10,448 bases of DNA, taken from Firmicutes bacterium UBA6648. GTDB lineage: Bacteria; Bacillota; Clostridia; Peptostreptococcales; Anaerovoracaceae. A model generated the notes under the pieces. That model was given only the letters and a program-made list of their open reading frames with translations. It ran no database searches and was not told the origin of the DNA. Below, in pieces: positions 6,439-10,448 of this stretch (position 1 is its first letter; each line of letters opens with the position of its first letter). Location of the stretch: assembly GCA_002455605.1 (NCBI GenBank), contig DKLE01000108.1, positions 1 to 10,448 on the forward strand. The letters are read 5' to 3'. The position numbers and the translations under genes are program-made.

Positions 6439-6804
6439 TTAAGCCGCATCTATTAATTCAACAGCCTTTGGATCCGCACCATATCGATTGTCTCCGCGTA
6501 TACCTTCTGTGCAAGTCAGTATCAGCAGCCAAATGCCACCCACAACAGGAACAAATGAAATTAATATCCATACGCCTTCTTTATCTAAATCGTGAAGCCT
6601 TCTGACAGTAACCGCCAAAGCCGGAATTATCATAGCCAAAACATAGATAATATATAGTATGAAGAACATATCATGTACAACACCTAGTAATGCAATTGCC
6701 GCTAAAATAATAGCATTGAATAATTGAAACATCCAGTATTCTTTTCTTCTTGCTCTTCCGCTAAACACTGCATATTTCTTTAAAACCTGTAAATACCAAT
6801 TCAT
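6439..6804 (-). CDS. DUF805 family inner-membrane protein
   Basis: This is a 121-residue integral membrane protein of the DUF805 (YhaH-like) family, whose molecular function is unknown. The family signatures are clear: FSGRARRKEYW (14-24), PALAVTVRRLHDLD (61-74) and the C-terminal G-x-RG-x-N-x-YG-x-DP (101-112). Three hydrophobic segments lie at about 26-43, 46-66 and 78-98. The ribosome binding site is GGGGGAG, 6 nt before the ATG. A separate promoter lies upstream (6846-6873) and a strong terminator follows, so it can be expressed independently of the acetyltransferase gene. Length is normal for the family. Confidence 0.88.
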   Translation of the reverse strand: MNWYLQVLKKYAVFSGRARRKEYWMFQLFNAIILAAIALLGVVHDMFFILYIIYVLAMIIPALAVTVRRLHDLDKEGVWILISFVPVVGGIWLLILTCTEGIRGDNRYGADPKAVELIDAA

Positions 6805-6845
6805 TCTTACTCCCCCTTTCTTTCATTAATTTCAATAACCGTTAC

Positions 6846-6873
6846 ATTATACCACACTTTCCATAATATTCAA
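6846..6873 (-). promoter_or_regulatory. Promoter of the DUF805 gene
   Basis: On the minus strand, TTGAAT (6873-6868), a 16-bp spacer and a perfect TATAAT (6851-6846) form a good sigma-A promoter. The -10 box lies 41 bp upstream of the DUF805 start codon and the -35 box 14 bp after the acetyltransferase stop. Confidence 0.7.
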
Positions 6874-6887
6874 TACAAAATTCGTCA

Positions 6888-7307
6888 TTATTTGACATTT
6901 ACCCATCGACACATGCCCGGACCCATGGTTTTATTTGGTCTCACAGCAAGTCCAAACTGCTCATAAAAGCTTTCCTTCCCCGGCACAGACATAAGGTTTA
7001 TCATCATGATTTCATCACCGGAAATCGAGGATTCCAGTGTATTTATTATATTATTTATGATATACGAGCCAATTTTTTTCTTCTGATAATCCGGGTGGAC
7101 CATGACATCTACAATTAGTGCCATATAGGTTCCATCTCCCACTACACGTGCCATTCCCACTACCTTTTTGTCATCATAGGCTACAAGCATATAAACAGAA
7201 CCGGCTAAGGCCCTCTGAGCTTGCTCCCTGGGTAAATTCCTCCAACCGACAGAATCTCTAAGCTGCAAATAATCATCAACCGCAATCTCATTTTTATATG
7301 TAATCAT
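6888..7307 (-). CDS. GNAT family N-acetyltransferase
   Basis: This 139-residue protein has the GNAT fold and would transfer the acetyl group of acetyl-CoA to an amine; the substrate cannot be told. The acetyl-CoA-binding motif A is seen as VDVMVHPDYQKKKIGSYII (66-84), with Q-x-x-x-I-G in place of the usual R/Q-x-x-G-x-G/A. The C-terminal FYEQFGLAVRPNKTMGPGM (114-132) is typical of a common small bacterial GNAT subfamily. Its ATG overlaps the aroK TGA as ATGA (7304-7307), and its ribosome binding site CTGGAGGA lies inside the aroK 3' end, so translation is probably coupled to aroK. No promoter of its own was seen. Confidence 0.9.
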   Translation of the reverse strand: MITYKNEIAVDDYLQLRDSVGWRNLPREQAQRALAGSVYMLVAYDDKKVVGMARVVGDGTYMALIVDVMVHPDYQKKKIGSYIINNIINTLESSISGDEIMMINLMSVPGKESFYEQFGLAVRPNKTMGPGMCRWVNVK

Positions 7308-7837
7308 TCAGTGTCCTCCAGTTTTTTCAGTCTCGAAACTATTTCTTCACAAATTTCAAAAATATTTCTACCATCTGTCTTAATAATGATATCAGCCGTT
7401 TTATCATACTCGGGCTGCCTTTTTTTCATTAATTCTTCTATATAATTTATGTTCATATTGTCCTTAAGAAGTGGTCTCTGAGTATCCTCTTTAACTCTCA
7501 TATAAATAGTTTCCGCACTGGCTGTTAATAGAACAACATTACCTGTTTTTTTAATTATTTCCTTATTTTCCCTTCTCAAAGGGACTCCTCCCCCACAGGA
7601 AACAACTTTCCGATCCAAGAATGCCAGTTTTCCTAATGCTTCTGTTTCCAGTTTTCTGAAATAATCTTCTCCTCTTTCTTGAAAAAGTTCAGGAATACTC
7701 ATACCACTAGTTTCTTCAATTAAAGAATCCGTATCTGCTACGGATAATCCCAATAAATTGCCTAACTGCTGTGCTATGGCAGATTTCCCTGTTCCCATAA
7801 AACCTATTAAAAATATATGTTTGTTAAAAGTACCCAT
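7304..7837 (-). CDS. aroK: Shikimate kinase
   Basis: This enzyme phosphorylates shikimate to shikimate-3-phosphate using ATP, the fifth step of the chorismate (aromatic amino acid) pathway, in the cytosol. The 177 residues are normal for the family. Walker A is GFMGTGKS (12-19). The shikimate-binding residues are D35/D37 (ADTD), the FRxxE-type arginine R61 in YFRKLE, and the GGG at 82-84 in CGGGVPL. The LID arginine is R121 in QRPLL, and R140 lies in KKRQPEY. GGGATT before the ATG is a modest Shine-Dalgarno. It is the first gene of a two-gene unit with the GNAT gene and is divergent from ridA. No other aro genes are adjacent. Confidence 0.93.
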   Translation of the reverse strand: MGTFNKHIFLIGFMGTGKSAIAQQLGNLLGLSVADTDSLIEETSGMSIPELFQERGEDYFRKLETEALGKLAFLDRKVVSCGGGVPLRRENKEIIKKTGNVVLLTASAETIYMRVKEDTQRPLLKDNMNINYIEELMKKRQPEYDKTADIIIKTDGRNIFEICEEIVSRLKKLEDTE

Positions 7838-7890
7838 TTATAATCCCTTATCTCTCCGTTTATATCGTAGTGAATTAATTAACATCGTAT

Positions 7891-7919
7891 ATTTTAGCAT
7901 ATCACTTATTGTTATACCA
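7891..7919 (-). promoter_or_regulatory. Probable aroK promoter (extended -10)
   Basis: On the minus strand TATGCTAAAAT gives an extended -10 (TG-C-TAAAAT, with the hexamer at 7896-7891). The -35 at 17-bp spacing, TGGTAT, is weak. It lies 54 bp before the aroK start codon. Confidence 0.4.
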
Positions 7920-7975
7920 GAATTTTTTTTGTACTATTGACCTAATACAATATATCAATTTTGTCTATATGCCAC

Positions 7976-8004
7976 TTGAATAGCCAACAATAAAGCTATA
8001 TAAT
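7976..8004 (+). promoter_or_regulatory. ridA promoter
   Basis: TTGAAT (7976-7981), a 17-bp spacer and a perfect TATAAT (7999-8004) make a near-consensus sigma-A promoter. A second TATAAT directly follows (8005-8010). Strong constitutive expression of ridA is expected. Confidence 0.75.
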
Positions 8005-8059
8005 TATAATTAGTAAATTATAGAAGAGCTTTTAAGCTTTAGTTTAAGGAGGATTTAAA

Positions 8060-8440
8060 ATGCGTAAAGTAGTTGCAACATCGGCAGCTCCCGCTGCTAT
8101 TGGGCCATATTCACAGGGTAATATCTTTGGGAACTTAGTATTTACATCGGGCCAGGTTCCTCTGGATCCTGCCACTGGTGAAATAGTTGGAAACACCATA
8201 GAAGAGCAGACAGAACAGGTTTTTAAAAATATCAAGGCGATTTTAGAAGAGGCTGGAAGCTCACTAGATAAGGTGCTGAAGACAACTGTATTTATCAAAG
8301 ATATGAATGATTTTGCAAAGATGAATGCGGTATATGCAAAATTTTTTACAGAAGGTTCTTTCCCTTCCCGTTCTGCAGTTGAAGTTGCACGCCTTCCAAA
8401 AGATGTTCTTGTTGAAATAGAAACTATTGCTTATTTATAA
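8060..8440 (+). CDS. ridA: RidA family reactive intermediate deaminase
   Basis: This protein hydrolyses the enamine/imine intermediates (such as 2-aminoacrylate) released by PLP-dependent dehydratases, preventing damage to other PLP enzymes. It is a cytosolic homotrimer with active sites at subunit interfaces. The 126 residues carry the family pattern: GPYSQ (15-19, Y17), FTSGQVPLDP (28-37), and FPSRSAVEVARLP (101-113) with the essential carboxylate-binding arginine R104 (R105 in well-studied members). The conserved glutamate is E119 within VLVEIETIAY. AAGGAGG sits 7 nt before the ATG. It is monocistronic, with its own strong promoter and a terminator after it. Confidence 0.95.
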   Translation: MRKVVATSAAPAAIGPYSQGNIFGNLVFTSGQVPLDPATGEIVGNTIEEQTEQVFKNIKAILEEAGSSLDKVLKTTVFIKDMNDFAKMNAVYAKFFTEGSFPSRSAVEVARLPKDVLVEIETIAYL

Positions 8441-8463
8441 TAATTATTTTTTCAAAAAATAAT

Positions 8464-8550
8464 AAAGATGTCTTCATCTTCACAGATTCCATAACTTGTT
8501 GGCTTACAGCAAGCTGGGCTCAGTCAGATGTTCAGACATCTTTTTTATTT
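8464..8550. terminator. Long structured bidirectional terminator between ridA and the YbaK gene
   Basis: AAAGATGTCT (8464-8473) pairs with AGACATCTTT (8534-8543), followed by a run of T (8541-8546) and ATTT. Inside lie CATCT/AGATG (8475-8479/8526-8530) and a terminal stem CTTGTTG-GCTTA-CAGCAAG (8495-8513). Read on the minus strand it is followed by ATTATTTTTTG, so it can stop both convergent genes. A second AT-only hairpin, ATTATTTTTT-C-AAAAAATAAT, directly precedes it (about 8444-8464). It is larger than a usual terminator. Confidence 0.75.
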
Positions 8551-9037
8551 ATTCTACTATTAAATCACACAATTCTCCGCCTGCCACAGCAAGCAAATCT
8601 GAAACAGCCAGCTCTACCTGGAGCCCGACCTTTCCTGCACTTACAACGATTAGCTCCAAGGTATCTGCACGGCAGTCAATAGCTGTTTTAAATTGTTTTT
8701 TCATTCCAATGGGAGAACAGCCTCCCTTGATGTATCCTGTTACAGCAGTTATTTCCTTTGCCGGAATCATTTCCAGCTTTTTTTCCCCAAAATACTTTGC
8801 TGCCTTTTTTAAGTCTAATTCCTCCGCTACCGGAATGACACAAACATAATGTTCTTTACTTCCCCCTTGCGTGACCAAGGTTTTATAAACTTTATTTATA
8901 TCCATACCTGTGGCCCTGGCTACAGATACACCGTCCAGAAAGCCCTCCGGTGCATCATATTCATATACGCTATGGGGAATCTTTTTGGCATCGAGATGCC
9001 TTAGGGCATTCGTCTTCGGTTTTAATGTCTTCGCCAC
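8549..9037 (-). CDS. ybaK: YbaK/EbsC family Cys-tRNA(Pro) deacylase
   Basis: This editing enzyme hydrolyses cysteine mischarged onto tRNA(Pro) by prolyl-tRNA synthetase, acting in the cytosol. The 162 residues are the usual length. Family marks are VYKTLVTQG (50-58) with the catalytic-site lysine K52, the signature GYIKGGCSPIGMKK (101-114), and SAGKVGLQVELAVSDLL (133-149). The start is GTG at 9037, supported by AAAGGAG 8 nt upstream, which itself overlaps the stop codon of the upstream gene. The 13-nt spacing implies co-transcription with the membrane-anchored protein gene upstream. The gene symbol follows the E. coli family name. Confidence 0.9.
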   Translation of the reverse strand: MAKTLKPKTNALRHLDAKKIPHSVYEYDAPEGFLDGVSVARATGMDINKVYKTLVTQGGSKEHYVCVIPVAEELDLKKAAKYFGEKKLEMIPAKEITAVTGYIKGGCSPIGMKKQFKTAIDCRADTLELIVVSAGKVGLQVELAVSDLLAVAGGELCDLIVE

Positions 9038-9050
9038 TTTTTTATCTCCT

Positions 9051-10334
9051 TTAGTCCGAAATGATTTGGCTTCTGTATCTTTCAGTGACCCAAATTTCCT
9101 CTCCTGTTACTGAGTTCTGAAGCTTTACCCGCTTTAACATTACCTCAACATGCAGCTTTTCATGGCCTTCTCTCTTATCGCATACCACATAGTATACCCT
9201 TCGCCCCGGTAAATCCTGCAAAAGCCCATGTTCAAGAACGGTCACCATATGAAGCTCTTTTGCCACAAAGGAATTAAGTACTTTGTCTGCATCGAAATCA
9301 GACTTGTGCTGACCCACATAAATTTCTCTTGCATATCGTTCTGTCAGCTTATCTGAATAATCATATTCCTGCCATTTCACATCATTATCCACATATCCGG
9401 TAGATTTTTTAAACGGCCGCTCATCAAAACCGTCTGTTATCCAAATCTCTGTTATTTTTTCGTCAGTAACAAAAAATGCTATGTATCGATTGGTCTCATC
9501 TGGTGGAATAAACCCATAACACGGGCCGGCGCCCTTAAAATCCTCTTCATATGCCAGCTCTCCGCGATATTTCTCTTTCAATTCGTCAATGGTGCTTCCC
9601 ACACGTATACCGCGATAGGTTTCTGCCACAGGATTAAAGCTCTTAATCCAATAAATCAGCTCTTTCTTCTTCTCAAACTGAATCCAGCTGTTTACCTTAA
9701 TATCCTGACCTTCCCATGTATCTGTAAACTGGGCGGTATAGCTTAGAAAATCCTGTGTCCGCTCTCGTGTCTGCACGGCATAAGGAAAGGGGGCGTCTCC
9801 TTTTAGATTTTCCCATAACCGAATAATGTGGTCGTCTACCTTTAAAGAATATTCATCGTCTATCGGCCAAACCTTCAAATTGGCATAACGATAATTGACA
9901 TACCCTTTGTAGCCCTTCTGTGCAATATCCCTGTCATCTAAAAAAGAGATTTCAGACATTTCCTCTCCCTGACGGAAAAATAATAATATGGGTTTTCCTT
10001 TCAGCCCTCCTCTAGACAGAAGTTCGCTTGAATTCAGTACAATGCCATTGCTGTCCACAACTGCCTTTTCCGGATAAATCGTATAATCAAAGCTATAATA
10101 TTCAAATTGACCATCTTCAAAGGGTACCTCTGAAAGCAATTTAAATCGAGTCAATTCTACTTCTCTTACTTTAAGCTTTAATGTGGTTAATAACAATTCA
10201 CAATATTGTTGAAAAATATCCTCCAGCTCTTCCGGCATGGACTTTTTTTCTGTGGGCTTACGAACAACAATTAAGCTCAAGAACGCTACGATTATAAGTA
10301 TTATACTGATAACTAAAATAATAAATTCCCGCAT
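9051..10334 (-). CDS. Membrane-anchored protein of unknown function
   Basis: I do not recognise this 427-residue protein. The start is placed at the ATG at 10334, because AGAGAGGA lies 5 nt upstream; the frame extends to a TTG at 10379 but without a ribosome binding site. Residues about 5-24 form one hydrophobic membrane segment (IILVISIILIIVAFLSLIVV) followed by R-K, so the bulk is probably outside the cell, anchored by the N-terminus. The middle (about 70-235) is rich in aromatic and charged residues and looks like beta structure. About 241-300 contains RGIRVGSTIDELKEKYRG followed by YIAFFVTDEKITEIWI. That pattern (GI-x-VG-s-x-x-E-hydrophobic...G, then a beta-hairpin) recalls SmpA/BLIP-like folds. 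It is the first gene of an operon with the YbaK gene. No catalytic motif is seen. Confidence 0.8.
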   Translation of the reverse strand: MREFIILVISIILIIVAFLSLIVVRKPTEKKSMPEELEDIFQQYCELLLTTLKLKVREVELTRFKLLSEVPFEDGQFEYYSFDYTIYPEKAVVDSNGIVLNSSELLSRGGLKGKPILLFFRQGEEMSEISFLDDRDIAQKGYKGYVNYRYANLKVWPIDDEYSLKVDDHIIRLWENLKGDAPFPYAVQTRERTQDFLSYTAQFTDTWEGQDIKVNSWIQFEKKKELIYWIKSFNPVAETYRGIRVGSTIDELKEKYRGELAYEEDFKGAGPCYGFIPPDETNRYIAFFVTDEKITEIWITDGFDERPFKKSTGYVDNDVKWQEYDYSDKLTERYAREIYVGQHKSDFDADKVLNSFVAKELHMVTVLEHGLLQDLPGRRVYYVVCDKREGHEKLHVEVMLKRVKLQNSVTGEEIWVTERYRSQIISD

Positions 10335-10448
10335 GTCTATCCTCTCTTTTTTTGACTTCTGTGGTGTGTTACCACCCAAATAGCAGTTTGTTTAGAAAAT
10401 GTGTTAATAATCTGTTTTAGTTTTACTTCAATATATAGGCTGCATCAA
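10335..10448 (-). promoter_or_regulatory. Leader of the membrane-anchored protein operon
   Basis: On the minus strand TTGAAG, a 16-bp spacer and TATTAA (within about 10396-10425) form a weak promoter candidate. A short hairpin GTGGT-GTGTT-ACCAC (10361-10375) lies just before the ribosome binding site. Nothing else is recognisable before the window edge. Confidence 0.3.

Noticed and set aside
10358..10380. T-box-like GGGTGGTAACAC on the minus strand before the unknown operon
   Set aside because: It resembles the T-box antiterminator core, but there is no stem I, specifier loop or downstream terminator, and the remaining leader is too short.
1..10448. CRISPR arrays, tRNA/rRNA genes, transposases, phage or defense genes
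   Set aside because: No regularly spaced direct repeats, cloverleaf sequences or relevant protein motifs were found on either strand.

Overview
The window looks like a chromosomal segment of an anaerobic, low-to-moderate GC Gram-positive bacterium of the class Clostridia. The pointers are strong AGGAGG-type ribosome binding sites, sigma-A type promoters (e.g. TTGAAT-17-TATAAT before ridA), an S-layer homology (SLH) surface protein with hemoglobin-interacting-type repeats, and a MutS2-type ATPase. No RNA gene, CRISPR array or intact mobile element was seen.

Region by region. Positions 1-374 form a mosaic leader: a perfect 19-bp-stem hairpin, a minus-strand scrap resembling an SLH domain, then a sigma-A promoter overlaid by GGTTAG/CTAACC operator-like palindromes and the first codons of a decayed feoA (ferrous iron transport) gene. 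Directly behind it is a large secreted surface protein gene (375-3966). It is split into two overlapping frames at about 3178-3191: the first frame has the signal peptide, two hemoglobin-interacting-type repeat units and an Asn-rich linker, and the second has the rest of a beta domain plus three SLH cell-wall anchoring domains. An intrinsic terminator follows, then a 470-bp gap with hairpins and a possible short transcript, then a plus-strand MutS2-like ATPase that lacks the C-terminal Smr nuclease domain (4442-6358).

A long bidirectional terminator separates mutS2 from a minus-strand set: a DUF805 membrane protein with its own promoter, a GNAT acetyltransferase, and shikimate kinase aroK. 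aroK and the acetyltransferase overlap by 4 nt and are presumably co-transcribed. Divergent from aroK is ridA (8060-8440) with a near-consensus promoter. Downstream and convergent lies a two-gene minus-strand operon: a membrane-anchored protein of unknown function (9051-10334) followed by a YbaK-family Cys-tRNA(Pro) deacylase with a GTG start.

The most notable signal is at the left end. A promoter and operator set of the kind expected for a ferrous-iron (feo) operon, including the 5' end of feoA, sits directly upstream of a surface protein carrying hemoglobin-interacting-type domains. This suggests iron-regulated expression gained or kept through a deletion or fusion. The surface gene itself is broken at a microhomology-like junction that appears to lack an inter-domain segment, so its cell-wall anchor is out of frame. 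The rest of the window is mostly ordinary housekeeping.
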